From Bacillus sp. EB01 (lineage in GTDB: Bacteria; Bacillota; Bacilli; Bacillales; Cytobacillaceae), in the NCBI RefSeq assembly GCF_000613125.1, contig NZ_HG964497.1:2332000-2395999 (forward strand): a stretch of DNA of 64,000 nt. The letters are read 5' to 3'. Shown piece by piece: positions 26,397 to 35,202 of the stretch; within the stretch, counting starts at the first letter, position 1, and each line of letters starts with the position of its first letter. The translations under genes and the position numbers were made by a program. Below the pieces are notes generated by a model. The model did not search any database. It was given only the letters and a program-made list of their open reading frames with translations, and was not told the origin of the DNA.

Positions 26397-28313
26397 ATGG
26401 CGATTACGGTTCCAGAAACGATCCGGAGCAGTGCGACCGCAGGGGAGCGGCTCGTGTTCCGTACGTTGAAAACATACTTGCCTGACGATTATATTGTTTA
26501 TTTTGAACCAGAGATACATGGACGAAGGCCGGATTTTGTGATAATCGGGCCGGATTTGGGTTTGCTTGTTTTGGAAGTTAAGGATTATACAAAGAATACT
26601 TTATATCAGCTTAATCATGAAGAATGGCATATCCTGACTTCTTCAGGTGATCAGGCTGTTATTAAGAGCCCTTTAAAACAGGCGCGGGATAATGTATTTA
26701 AAGTAGTTGATGTATTAAAAAAAGATAAAAATCTAATTCAAACAGAAGGGAAGCATCAATTCAATTTGAAGTTTCCATATGGGTATGGAGTTGTATTTAC
26801 AAGACTTTATGCGAAGGATTTTGTTCAGGAAGGGCTTTACAGTGTTATTGATCCACAGCTATGTTTGAACCGTGATGAGATTGATCCAGATAGAGAGAGT
26901 TTTTCTGAAGATGTTTTGATGGAAAAAATCCTGAATATGTTTGTGGTTCCTTATCGGTTAAGAGAGCCTTTGTCTTTTGAAGATATTAATGCAATTCGCT
27001 ATCATCTTTTCCCAGAAGTGAGGATTAGTGCGGAGTTTAAGCCGCCAGTTCCATACCAGGATCAGCTGCTTTTGTCCCTGCATGATATAACGACGATGGA
27101 TCTTCATCAGGAAAACCTGGCAAAGCAGCTTGGCGATAAAAACAGATTGATTCGCGGGGTGGCTGGAAGCGGAAAGACAATAATCCTTGCAAGCCGTGCA
27201 AAAATGCTTTCTAAACAAAATCCGGATTGGAAGGTATTAATTCTCTGTTATAACATATCCCTTGCCAACTCCATTCAGCAGATGATCAATCATATGCTCA
27301 ATGAACCAGAGGATTTATTTGATTTTAATTTTGCCGATGGAGATGGAGTTAATCCCGTGAATAATCGGAATATTATTGTTCGGAATTTCCATGCTTGGCT
27401 TAAGAAGGATTTAAAGATAAAGGAACAACAAATTCCGTTAATTGTCGAGAAGATAAAAAGAAAGGAAACAATTCTTCCATACTATGACGCTATCCTCATA
27501 GATGAGGGCCAGGATTTCGAAGCCGAATGGCTGAACCTGGTGAGCTCCCTTCTTAATGAGAATACACAATCCTTGTTACTAGTTGAGGATCGTGCCCAGG
27601 ACATCTATAAACGTAAACGGTCATATCTTCAGGATACTGGTCTCAGCTTTCAAGGCAGGTCAAAAATTCTCTCGATTAATTATCGGAACACGGCGCAAAT
27701 TGTGAAGTTTGCCTGGGATTTTTATCGAAAGCATTCCATGCTCAAGAATAAAGTGGTTAACCGTGAATTGGAAGGCGAGATCATCGCCCCGCAAAGCACA
27801 AAGCGGAAAGGGCCAGACCCAGGAATCATCCGTGCTGCTAATTTTTTCGAGGAAATGAAGAAGGTTGCGCGGCAAATTAAAAAACTTCATGAAGAGCGGA
27901 AAGTTCCTTATCAGGAAATGCTTGTCCTTTACCGTGTAAAACGAACATCAAAGTATCCCGTCATTGACATCATACAAAGATCATTGAAGGATGCCGGGCT
28001 GCCATACTATTGGATAACTGAAAACGAAAACTCTAAGCGTTCTTTTGAAAAAGAAGATGGAAAGATAAAGATCAGTACCATAGATAGTTCCAAAGGACTC
28101 GATTTCCGTGCTGTGTTTATTGTTAATACCGATTCCATGCCGTTTCCTTTAGAAGAAGACAAGGAAAGGGAAGTGTCGTTACTTTATATTGGCATGACCA
28201 GGGCGAAGGAATATTTGTGTCTTTCGTATTCAGGGCAGTCGGAGTTTACAAAGTACTTAGATCAATTAGTTTTAGAAAGAAGGAATGAAGTTAAAACACT
28301 GAATGTTAAATAA
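26397..28313 (+). CDS. NERD nuclease-related domain plus UvrD/Rep-type helicase
   Basis: 638 residues. The N-terminal NERD domain (about 10-125) shows SATAGERLVFRTL, PDFVIIGPDLGLLVLEVKDY and the K/E/D constellation of restriction-like nucleases. An SF1 helicase follows, with Walker A GVAGSGKTI (about 255-263), Walker B LIDEGQDF (about 367-374), STIDSSKGLDFRAV (motif V) and LLYIGMTRAKEYL (motif VI). Stand-alone NERD-helicases are widespread in Bacillaceae and presumed to act in DNA repair or defence. G+C is higher than in the adjacent Dnd island, so it is probably not part of that acquisition. Confidence 0.85.
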   Translation: MAITVPETIRSSATAGERLVFRTLKTYLPDDYIVYFEPEIHGRRPDFVIIGPDLGLLVLEVKDYTKNTLYQLNHEEWHILTSSGDQAVIKSPLKQARDNVFKVVDVLKKDKNLIQTEGKHQFNLKFPYGYGVVFTRLYAKDFVQEGLYSVIDPQLCLNRDEIDPDRESFSEDVLMEKILNMFVVPYRLREPLSFEDINAIRYHLFPEVRISAEFKPPVPYQDQLLLSLHDITTMDLHQENLAKQLGDKNRLIRGVAGSGKTIILASRAKMLSKQNPDWKVLILCYNISLANSIQQMINHMLNEPEDLFDFNFADGDGVNPVNNRNIIVRNFHAWLKKDLKIKEQQIPLIVEKIKRKETILPYYDAILIDEGQDFEAEWLNLVSSLLNENTQSLLLVEDRAQDIYKRKRSYLQDTGLSFQGRSKILSINYRNTAQIVKFAWDFYRKHSMLKNKVVNRELEGEIIAPQSTKRKGPDPGIIRAANFFEEMKKVARQIKKLHEERKVPYQEMLVLYRVKRTSKYPVIDIIQRSLKDAGLPYYWITENENSKRSFEKEDGKIKISTIDSSKGLDFRAVFIVNTDSMPFPLEEDKEREVSLLYIGMTRAKEYLCLSYSGQSEFTKYLDQLVLERRNEVKTLNVK

Positions 28314-28334
28314 AGTGAAATCCACAAATCGTTA

Positions 28335-28371
28335 AACCTCTATTCTAATTGCTGAAATAGAGGTTTCTTTT
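28335..28371 (+). terminator. Terminator of the NERD-helicase gene
   Basis: AACCTCTATT (28335-28344) and AATAGAGGTT (28356-28365) perfect arms, followed by TCTTTTC. Confidence 0.75.
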
Positions 28372-28468
28372 CGTCATGTTAAATAAAGGAAAACAAAATA
28401 AATATCTTAATTTTTTACAAATACTTGATATAATGTTAATCGTGTAATTTTACTAAACAGGGGGAAAC

Positions 28469-29884
28469 ATGTTGGAATTTTGGATTGGTAATAAAGCAAC
28501 TCTTTCACAACAGGGGACATTTAGAAAGTATAGTTCACTTTTACAAAGAAACCCTATTATGTCAGATGAAAAGGTACTTAAGATTGTCGAAGCAGAATGT
28601 GATAAATCTAGCGGGAGAGAACTTGACGGAGTAATCGTCTTAACTTCATCAAACTTTTATTTCATTTCTAAAAAAGAAACAATTAAAATACCTTTTTCTA
28701 CAATCAATGATATGAGTGTAAAAACGGATGGTAAAGATAAAAATGAATTCCAACTTACACTGAGGGTTGGTTATTCTAATCGTATCTTCGACGACATAAA
28801 GAAAAATGATGATACAGACGAGTTTTTTGAAATTTTGGAAGCCAAGATAATTAACCCTAATCAAGATGTTTTAACCACAGTAACGCATAACTTTGAAACT
28901 TTTTTACATGCTGATAGATTACAAGAACTTCGTCGTAATGATGTAAAAATTACTTCTTTTCTTATGAAAAGAGACGATATGAGTTTATCGAAAAATGGGG
29001 AAAGACTTTTAGAGGAAAAACATCCAAAGGCTTTATACGTTGGGGAGGGTTTCTTCCGGAATAAAAAGAACAAGAAGGAAGGAAACTTTGTTGTTGTAGA
29101 TAAAACAGTTTGGCTATATGAGTACGATAATAATAAACGAGAAGCTAAAAAGATTATAGTATGGCCAATGAGTTTCCTAGCAGGAGCCTTAATTGATCAT
29201 TATGCAATCAAGACCGAGATACTGCTTCCTGATAACGAGAAATTAGTTTTAAACTCAGGAGGAAAGAAATTTACTGAAGCATTGGATACGGAAAATATTC
29301 CATATGTTATTAAGGTCAGAAAATGGTATCAAAAAATACTTGGGTTTAGGTCAGGTAAAGCTTGGAAGAAAACTATAGCTTCATTGGTGTATTTATTTAT
29401 ATTATTTATAGGAATGTCTATCGCTTTTGGGGATGACCCAGAATCTAAACCTGTAAAAGCTACTGATAGTGCTGTACAAGCTGTTGATGAGGAGTCCAAA
29501 GAAGATAAAAAGAAACAGCAAGAAGAAGAAGCTAAACGTATAGCAGCTGCTGAAGAGAAGAAAAAGCAGGAAGCTGAGGCAAAAAGAATAGCTGAAGAGA
29601 AGAAGAAACAAGAAGAAGAGGCTGCCCGCAAAGCAGAGGAAGAAAGAATTAAAAAAGAGGAAGCAGCTAAAGCAGCAGCTGCAGAAGAAGAAAGGAAACG
29701 AAAGGAAGCAGAGGCGGCAAAAGCAGCTACAGCAAGTGAAGCTGCAAATGAAAGCCAATCAAATGTTTATTACAAAAATTGTACCGCTGTAAGAGCTGCT
29801 GGTGCGGATCCCATTAGAAAAGGAGATCCTGGCTATGCTAAACATTTAGACCGAGATGGCGATGGTATAGCTTGTGACCGCTAA
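28469..29884 (+). CDS. Membrane protein with C-terminal Excalibur calcium-binding domain
   Basis: 471 residues: a soluble N-terminal region with two likely beta-rich PH-like modules (LDGVIVLTSSNFYFISKKETIK and a similar unit after 165), one transmembrane segment (SLVYLFILFIGMSIAF, about 303-318), and a long Glu/Lys/Ala-rich charged helix (about 345-425). The C-terminal Excalibur motif is YKNCTAVRAAGADPI...DRDGDGIACDR (about 436-471), with the paired cysteines and DxDxDG calcium loop. The charged helix is probably a spacer crossing the wall so that the Excalibur domain is displayed outside. GGGGG before the ATG. Ligand and role unknown. Confidence 0.65.
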   Translation: MLEFWIGNKATLSQQGTFRKYSSLLQRNPIMSDEKVLKIVEAECDKSSGRELDGVIVLTSSNFYFISKKETIKIPFSTINDMSVKTDGKDKNEFQLTLRVGYSNRIFDDIKKNDDTDEFFEILEAKIINPNQDVLTTVTHNFETFLHADRLQELRRNDVKITSFLMKRDDMSLSKNGERLLEEKHPKALYVGEGFFRNKKNKKEGNFVVVDKTVWLYEYDNNKREAKKIIVWPMSFLAGALIDHYAIKTEILLPDNEKLVLNSGGKKFTEALDTENIPYVIKVRKWYQKILGFRSGKAWKKTIASLVYLFILFIGMSIAFGDDPESKPVKATDSAVQAVDEESKEDKKKQQEEEAKRIAAAEEKKKQEAEAKRIAEEKKKQEEEAARKAEEERIKKEEAAKAAAAEEERKRKEAEAAKAATASEAANESQSNVYYKNCTAVRAAGADPIRKGDPGYAKHLDRDGDGIACDR

Positions 29885-29900
29885 TATATCTTAAAGGATT

Positions 29901-29937
29901 AAAGAGGATGATTCTCAGAATCATTCTCTTTATTTTA
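29901..29937 (+). terminator. Terminator of the Excalibur-protein gene
   Basis: AAAGAGGATGATTCT and AGAATCATTCTCTTT form a 15-base arm hairpin with one wobble, followed by ATTTTATAG. Confidence 0.75.
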
Positions 29938-30130
29938 TAGCTGAAAATTTCTTGATCCCCTTCTCCTCTGTTATTGAAAAACTATTAGAATCCACTGAGG
30001 GCTCTTGTTTGGAGATAAATTTCTCCCGCTCCGTGAGTTTATATGAAATCCAAATGCTATAAGCCTTTCGATCACGGAGTCTCTTATACTTATCGGGACT
30101 GGGCGAGCGCTTTTACAATTTCATCATAGA
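29933..30130 (-). pseudogene. Frameshifted relic of an unidentified gene, minus strand
   Basis: On the minus strand a coding-like stretch reads FYDEIVKALAQSR and continues in another frame as SPDKYKRLRDRKAYSIWISYKL, then TEREKFISKQEPSVDSNSF, to a stop inside the terminator. No start or ribosome binding site is seen. The family is not recognised. This is the only content I see in 29885-30238 apart from the terminator and the promoter region of the next gene. Confidence 0.35.
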
Positions 30131-30238
30131 ATTTAAAACTCCATTTAACATAATCTTCCTACTTTTCCAATGGTTTATGATAAAATGATATAGTTAACAA
30201 GTTAGTGACAGTTAAAACCTTTTGAGGAGGCCGCTTTC

Positions 30239-31480
30239 GTGTCACACATACATATTAATCCAGCTCTTGTCAGGAGCACAAATTCCCAAATTAAACGAGA
30301 ATCAGGGAAACTGGGTGGCGTGGTCAGCCAGACTGTATCTGTGAAAAATTCTTTGAACCATTCTATTCTAAGCCGCCAAAATATTGGGGTACGATTGTCC
30401 CAAACCGTCCAATCCATGGATCAGCTCCAATTACGAGTGAATGAACTCTGTCAGTTCATTGACCACGCAATGAACCGGTATACAACCGCGGATGAACACC
30501 TTAACAGGAGAGCACACGATCTGGTGGCAAAGTGGAATGCCGTTCAAGCACAGCAGGCTGAGAGAGGCAAAGATGCAAACGAGAGTCTAAAATCCCAGCA
30601 GGCTAAAAGTGAGAATCAATCCAAGAATCACTCAGAAGGTCTGTATAAAATTTTCAAATATTTTAACGACCTCAATGAAGAGATCAGCGGCTTCGACAAA
30701 GCACTGATTGCTTCCCAGACCGTTTCCGTGTTAGGGTCCCTTTTTTTTGCGCGAAATCTCGGCATCAACTATATAGGCGGGAAGCCGAACTTGTGGAATC
30801 GTATAATAGGCGGGTATAAGTTCTCGGTCACTGCCCCTTCGTCATGGACGAGCGCAAGCGGGTACAGCTCGAAAACAGCTCGTTTCCTATATAATACGGC
30901 ACGTTCGCAAACAAGCAATCCCTTTGGAAAAATGGCGCGGAATTTTCTTGCTACCTATACAAGTCCATCTGCCCTATTGAAACATGCCGCGGGATTCCCG
31001 AAGCATGCGACCCACATGAAAGCCACGACGCTCGCGGACTCTTTTCAGAGAAGGATTACGATGGGGGCTAAAGATATGGCTAGCACCCTAGCAGAAGCGA
31101 AAGGTTTTGCGAGGCTTGGAAAGGGGATTCCGATTGTTGGAACCCTAATCACAATAGGAGCTGGTGTCGCGGAATATGCTAACCCCAAAAATGGCGATCT
31201 TAGCCAGTTTGAAAGAACAGGAAGAGCCTTAGGTGGAATTGGTGCCGATTTGGTAGCGATTGGGGCAGGTGCCAAAGCTGGTGCCTTAATAGGAGGCGCA
31301 ATCGGAGGCCCAATTGGAGTAATTGTCGGAGGGGCTGCCGGGGGACTTGCGGGGGCTATCTTCAGTCCGAAAGTTGGCGACATCGGTAAAGATCTTGGAG
31401 GGGCAATCGGCAAAGGGCTGGAAAATGTCGGAAAAGGGATTGGTAGCGGCTTTAAATCAGTGGTTAGTTGGTTTAACTAG
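30239..31480 (+). CDS. Probable type VII-secreted toxin with glycine-zipper C-terminus
   Basis: GTG start behind TTTTGAGGAGG. The N-terminal 120 residues are helical and resemble WXG100/LXG-type T7SS targeting domains (SMDQLQLRVNELCQFIDHAMNRY, later AKWNAVQAQ). A middle region (about 140-270) is followed by a strongly glycine-rich tail (about 285-413) with repeated GxxxG/GG motifs: GIPIVGTLITIGAGVAEYA, GADLVAIGAGAKAGALIGG, GPIGVIVGGAAGGLAGAI. Such glycine zippers insert in membranes and depolarise them, as in the staphylococcal T7SS toxin TspA. The next three genes are tandem small membrane proteins, the arrangement expected for immunity. Toxicity is inferred. Confidence 0.62.
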   Translation: MSHIHINPALVRSTNSQIKRESGKLGGVVSQTVSVKNSLNHSILSRQNIGVRLSQTVQSMDQLQLRVNELCQFIDHAMNRYTTADEHLNRRAHDLVAKWNAVQAQQAERGKDANESLKSQQAKSENQSKNHSEGLYKIFKYFNDLNEEISGFDKALIASQTVSVLGSLFFARNLGINYIGGKPNLWNRIIGGYKFSVTAPSSWTSASGYSSKTARFLYNTARSQTSNPFGKMARNFLATYTSPSALLKHAAGFPKHATHMKATTLADSFQRRITMGAKDMASTLAEAKGFARLGKGIPIVGTLITIGAGVAEYANPKNGDLSQFERTGRALGGIGADLVAIGAGAKAGALIGGAIGGPIGVIVGGAAGGLAGAIFSPKVGDIGKDLGGAIGKGLENVGKGIGSGFKSVVSWFN

Positions 31481-31510
31481 AAAAACATTTTCATAAGGTG
31501 GAGAACTTTT

Positions 31511-31858
31511 GTGAGTATTGAAGGTTTTATTTCTATTTTTTTAGACTTCCTCACCTTGTGGTGGGGCGTCCAGTGGACGTATGCACTGACTGTCCTGTTG
31601 CTGGGCAGTGTAATGGTTGACTATTATGATTGGGGAACATGGGAAGATCCCCAAAATATCGTGCAGAAGACCCTAACGTTTATTATGGCGTTTTTAATTG
31701 GGGTTGGGCCCTACTTTTATAAAAAATTTAGATTTGAGAAGAAGTACAATTGGTATAAATGGCGACTTGCCTTCCTTGGCCTCCTCATTGGCGGTGGACT
31801 CGCAGCTATGCTAGTCTTCCAAATAATTAAAACGATATTGAACTTTCTGTTTTTATAG
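31511..31858 (+). CDS. Small membrane protein, candidate immunity protein, copy 1
   Basis: GTG start after AAGGTGGAG, 30 bases downstream of the toxin stop. 115 residues with two to three membrane segments (about 22-38, 52-70, 84-108) and conserved landmarks DYYDWGTWEDPQNI, KKYNWYKWRLAFLG and LLIGGGLAAM. The third segment is itself glycine-rich and could pair with the toxin's zipper. First of three tandem copies spaced 377-378 bases apart. I do not recognise the family. Confidence 0.6.
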   Translation: MSIEGFISIFLDFLTLWWGVQWTYALTVLLLGSVMVDYYDWGTWEDPQNIVQKTLTFIMAFLIGVGPYFYKKFRFEKKYNWYKWRLAFLGLLIGGGLAAMLVFQIIKTILNFLFL

Positions 31859-31887
31859 AAAAAGAATTCTGTTGGGTGAGAACTAGT

Positions 31888-32236
31888 GTGAGTATAGAAG
31901 GAATTGTTACTGTTTTTTTGGACTTTATCATGCTGTGGTGGGCATTTCATTGGGGGATTTTCACTGACTGTCCTGGTACTGGGCAGTGTCATGGTTGATT
32001 ATTATGATTGGGGTACATGGGAACATCCCCAAAATGTCTTACAAAAGATCATCAATTTTCTCATGGCCTCCATGTGGGGAGCAGGGCCTTACATTTACAA
32101 GTTATTTAGATTTAAAAAGAAGTATAACTGGTTTACCTGGCGGCTTGCCTTCCTTAGCTTACTCATTGGGGGCGGAATCGCAGCATTCCTAGTCTTCCAA
32201 TTGACTGAATCGGTTCTGAAGTTCCTATTTTTATAG
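31888..32236 (+). pseudogene. Candidate immunity protein, copy 2, frameshifted
   Basis: GTG start at 31888 reads SIEGIVTVFLDFIMLWWAFHWG and then meets a stop (TGA) near 31996. From about 31960 the next frame continues FSLTVLVLGSVMVDYYDWGTW...EHPQNV and the rest of the conserved protein to 32236. Compared with copies 1 and 3, ten rather than nine bases separate the conserved TGG codon and CTGACTG, a one-base insertion around 31950-31962. Either a dead copy, a slippage-controlled copy, or a sequencing error. Confidence 0.7.
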
Positions 32237-32265
32237 AAATTACATTTTTATAAGGTAGAACTAGT

Positions 32266-32613
32266 GTGAGTGTTGAAGGATTTGTTTCTGTTTTTTTAGA
32301 TTTTCTGATCTTGTGGTGGGGAGGCCAGTGGGCGTTTGCATTGACTATCCTGGTGCTGGGCAGTGCTATGGTTGAGTATTGTGAATGGGGAACATGGGAA
32401 AATCCCAAAAATATCGTGCAAAAGACACTCACTTTTATTATGGTATTTTTAATAAGGGCAGGGCCCTACATTTATAAAAAATTCAGTTTTGAAAAGAAGT
32501 ACAACTGGTATAAATGGCGACTTGCCTTCCTTGGCGTGCTCATTGGGGGAGGAATCGCAGCGATGCAAGTTTTCCAATTGATTAAAGCAGTTCTGAATTT
32601 CCTGTTTTCATAG
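32266..32613 (+). CDS. Small membrane protein, candidate immunity protein, copy 3
   Basis: GTG start after AAGGTAGAAC. 115 residues very close to copy 1 (EGFVSVFLDFLILWWGGQWA, WGTWENPKNIVQKTLTFIM, KKYNWYKWRLAFLGVLIGGG) with the same membrane segments. It differs at EYCEW in place of DYYDW and in the loop IRAGPYIYKKFSF. Divergence among copies could widen protection against toxin variants. Followed 15 bases later by the next gene, suggesting one transcript with the toxin. Confidence 0.6.
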   Translation: MSVEGFVSVFLDFLILWWGGQWAFALTILVLGSAMVEYCEWGTWENPKNIVQKTLTFIMVFLIRAGPYIYKKFSFEKKYNWYKWRLAFLGVLIGGGIAAMQVFQLIKAVLNFLFS

Positions 32614-32628
32614 AATGGAGTGTATAAC

Positions 32629-33435
32629 ATGAAACCTGTTCTTTCCTGCACCACTGAAGAGCTTGCCTTGCTGGTCACCCTTTGCGGCCATCCAGGCTTG
32701 GCGAAAGGGATTGCGGAAAACTCGATGGGAAAACGAAGCACAAAGGAGTGGGAGGCGATCATGGATGCGACCGCCCATCAGCTGATGTTGAAAGGAATAT
32801 GGGATGACGAGCGGGATGCGCGTGAGGAAACTCCGCTAAGTGACGAGATGATACAGTTTGTACAGTCCTTTATCGATTCTAAGTATATGATCCGTTGTTC
32901 GAATCTTCCGCAGCAGCATCTTCTGATGATTCACCATATCGAAGGCAGAACTTGGCTGTCCAACCTGGTAGTCAAGAATGTCATCCATGAATTTGCCTAT
33001 ATCACTCAGGATGAGATTCCGGGCATGATAAAGGATTATTACCAGTTTACCCACCATGGGACTGGAGAAGAGGCTTCCTTCTCTCTTAGCGACCAGGCAT
33101 TCGATTGGCTGAGCGATGCGAGGAATGTTAAAAAGGTATTGAAGAAGAGCAGCTTTTCGGAGGATGAAAAGGAGAGTTTCGAACAGTTCCTTGCCGCATT
33201 GGATGAGCAACAATGGTCACTGTACAATATTTCGTTTTTCCATCTTCCTGATGTGGATGCGAATCCGCTGCTTGAAAACATCCTGTTTTTCCTGCCATCC
33301 CACAATGGCATTTGGACAGCAGAATACACACACCATCCGGAAACGCCAGTTCATATCAAGCTGGAAACCCTTGAGGAGTGGTACAAACTTCTGGATGGTG
33401 TAGGCTTTATTGCTGAGAGGGCCGGAGCTCAATAA
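32629..33435 (+). CDS. Unrecognised 268-aa protein of the T7SS toxin operon
   Basis: The ATG at 32629 follows ATGGAGTG; the GTG at 32620 overlaps that site. The protein is soluble and acidic: LSCTTEELALLVTLCGHPGLA, then KEWEAIMDATAHQLMLKGIWDDE, later FFHLPDVDANPLLENILFFL and LETLEEWYKLL. Size, position after toxin and immunity genes, and an alternating alpha/beta look would fit an EspG-like secretion chaperone or adaptor, but I cannot identify sequence motifs proving it. No membrane segment or signal peptide. Confidence 0.5.
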   Translation: MKPVLSCTTEELALLVTLCGHPGLAKGIAENSMGKRSTKEWEAIMDATAHQLMLKGIWDDERDAREETPLSDEMIQFVQSFIDSKYMIRCSNLPQQHLLMIHHIEGRTWLSNLVVKNVIHEFAYITQDEIPGMIKDYYQFTHHGTGEEASFSLSDQAFDWLSDARNVKKVLKKSSFSEDEKESFEQFLAALDEQQWSLYNISFFHLPDVDANPLLENILFFLPSHNGIWTAEYTHHPETPVHIKLETLEEWYKLLDGVGFIAERAGAQ

Positions 33436-33528
33436 ATTGGCGGTGCGTCATTTCTTGGGACACACTTTCTTTGCAAGGCAGAGATCTTTGTCAATTAATA
33501 ATAAACCTATGACAGTAGATTTTAAAGA

Positions 33529-33765
33529 GTGAAGGTGAGCAAATGGGAATCAACGCAGGCTGGTAAGCTGAGGAACCAGTCTGATGAGCTCCTGGATAAT
33601 AAAAGCTCTCTTTTGTATATGTCAAATGCAGTGTTAACAGCGCCTGGCTGGCAGAGGAAATGTGTACATACAGAGGCCGCTGGACAGCATCAACCGGGAG
33701 ATCTTTGCCCCGAACTTATATAGGTCTTGCGTATAGTGAAAATTATTTTGTTTTGATTTGCACTA
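33529..33765 (+). pseudogene. Relic of a small WXG100-like protein
   Basis: Frame 1 reads KLRNQSDELLDNKSSLLYMS, then NAVLTAPGWQ, and after a shift at about 33655 another frame continues GNVYIQRPLDSINREIFAPNLYRSCV to 33765. The heptad-like first half, the central GW and the following helix resemble a WXG100 hairpin interrupted by a frameshift. GTGAAGG precedes. The 33436-34014 gap otherwise contains the terminator below and an A/T-rich leader. Confidence 0.35.
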
Positions 33766-33777
33766 TAGAACTACTTC

Positions 33778-33810
33778 AGGGATTTAGATATCTTTATCTA
33801 AATCCCTTTT
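33778..33810 (+). terminator. Terminator closing the T7SS toxin region
   Basis: AGGGATTTAGATA (33778-33790) and TATCTAAATCCCT (33795-33807), perfect 13-base arms with a 4-base loop and TTTT. Confidence 0.88.
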
Positions 33811-34014
33811 CTATTTCCAACCGAAACTGAATTTAGAATGAACTTTTAGACGTCTTTATTTTACCTATACTCTTTCTACTTATTTCCCCCTAATTACTTC
33901 CTTTCTCTGATAATTCTAATCTTCTTATCCTTCTTTCTTAATGATATTCTCCTACTTTTCTCATTTTCAAAAGGTAATTTAATAGTAACGAAACTAGTAT
34001 TGGAGGATACAGAG

Positions 34015-35202
34015 ATGAAAATTGTAATTGTACCGTCTGGATTTAAGGAATGTTTGGATGCGGAGGATGTGGCTTTGGCGATGGAACGTGGTGTGAGGAG
34101 GTATGATGAATCGATTGAAATGGAAGTTATTCCGATGATCGATGGCGGTGAAGGGTTTGCCAGAACCATCGTTAACTTAAAAGGTGGGGAACTGATATAT
34201 AAGAACGTCACAGGACCGGTTGGTGAGAAGATTGAAAGTTATTTCGGACTATTTGTAGAGAATGGGAAACGGACTGCTGTTATTGAAATGGCTGCTGTTG
34301 CAGGATTGAAGCTGGTACCCCGGGATATAAGAAATCCGTTAAAAACAACCACCTATGGAGTAGGAGAGTTGATTGTTGCCGCGCTTGATATTGGCGTTGA
34401 TAATATTTTAATTGGCTGTGGTGATTCCGGTACATCAGATGGCGGTGCAGGTATGGCACAAGCGCTTGGAGCCAGGTTTTTTGATAAAGAAAAGCAGCCA
34501 GTTACCATAAATGGCGGGGAAGACTTGCTGAAAGTGGGTTCTATTGATGTGTCTTATTTAGATAGAAGATTGCAGAGTGTTTCTATTGATGTCGCATGTA
34601 ACTGGAAAAACATTTTATGCGGGGAGAAGGGGGTTGCGCGTGTATTTGGACCGCAAAAGGGGGCAACTCCGCAACAAGTTGAAAAACTGTCATTAGCCTT
34701 GGAACACTATGCAGATTTAATACAAGAAGCAGTTGGTTTGGATGTCAGAACTATACCAGGCAGCGGGGCGTCCGGGGGATTGGGAGCTGGACTGATTGCC
34801 TTCGCAGGTGCGACATTGCATCCACGTTTTGAGATTATCAAGCACTACATAAAAATAACCGAAACAATTTCTTCAGCAGATGTTGTTTTTACAGCAGAAG
34901 GCAGTCTCGATTTTCAAACACCAAATGGGAAAATCCCGGCGGAAGTAGCGAGGATTGCTAAAGAAAATAACATCCCAGTTATAGCTATTACTGGGACAAT
35001 CGGTAAAGGAGCCGAGCTGAATTATCATGCAGGAATCGATGCCTATAGCAGTATCATCCCAAAACCAACTTCCTTGGAAAAGGCAATAAGGAAAGCGCCA
35101 CAATGGATAGAGGAGACTACAGAATCAGTATTGCGGCAATTAGCGATTGGAATTGGAATTGCTGAAAGGAAGTTGTTTAAAGCGAGTGTCTATCAAAAAT
35201 GA
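34015..35202 (+). CDS. Glycerate kinase
   Basis: ATG at 34015 is preceded by GGAGG; the upstream in-frame codon at 34000 overlaps the site. The 395 residues begin KIVIVPSGFKECLDAEDVA, characteristic of the GlxK/GarK-type glycerate kinase family, with IDGGEGF, GCGDSGTSDGGAGMA and PGSGASGGLGAGL as glycine-rich substrate and nucleotide loops. It phosphorylates D-glycerate with ATP. The stop overlaps the start of the transporter gene (ATGATGA), so the pair is translationally coupled, pointing to uptake and phosphorylation of glycerate or a related acid. Whether it makes 2- or 3-phosphoglycerate cannot be read from sequence. Confidence 0.9.
   Translation: MKIVIVPSGFKECLDAEDVALAMERGVRRYDESIEMEVIPMIDGGEGFARTIVNLKGGELIYKNVTGPVGEKIESYFGLFVENGKRTAVIEMAAVAGLKLVPRDIRNPLKTTTYGVGELIVAALDIGVDNILIGCGDSGTSDGGAGMAQALGARFFDKEKQPVTINGGEDLLKVGSIDVSYLDRRLQSVSIDVACNWKNILCGEKGVARVFGPQKGATPQQVEKLSLALEHYADLIQEAVGLDVRTIPGSGASGGLGAGLIAFAGATLHPRFEIIKHYIKITETISSADVVFTAEGSLDFQTPNGKIPAEVARIAKENNIPVIAITGTIGKGAELNYHAGIDAYSSIIPKPTSLEKAIRKAPQWIEETTESVLRQLAIGIGIAERKLFKASVYQK

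Larger units (their letters stand above)
31511..32613 (+). repeat. Triplicated tandem gene unit (about 377 bp each)
   Basis: Three direct repeats starting at 31511, 31888 and 32266, each a GTG-started ORF with conserved blocks (GTGAGTATTGAAGG-like starts, CTGGGCAGTG near codon 33, ATGATTGGGG/GAATGGGG near codon 41). Spacing is nearly constant, showing tandem duplication of one gene including its leader. Confidence 0.85.

Noticed and set aside
29402-29758. Long minus-strand frames rich in Ser, Phe, Leu and Cys opposite the 29.3-29.7 kb region
   Set aside because: They are the complement of the Glu/Lys/Ala-rich charged helix of the Excalibur protein; low-complexity coding DNA opens the opposite frames and there is no ribosome binding site.
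31045-31413. Minus-strand proline/alanine-rich frame opposite the toxin gene
   Set aside because: Complement of glycine codons of the glycine-zipper tail; no start signal.
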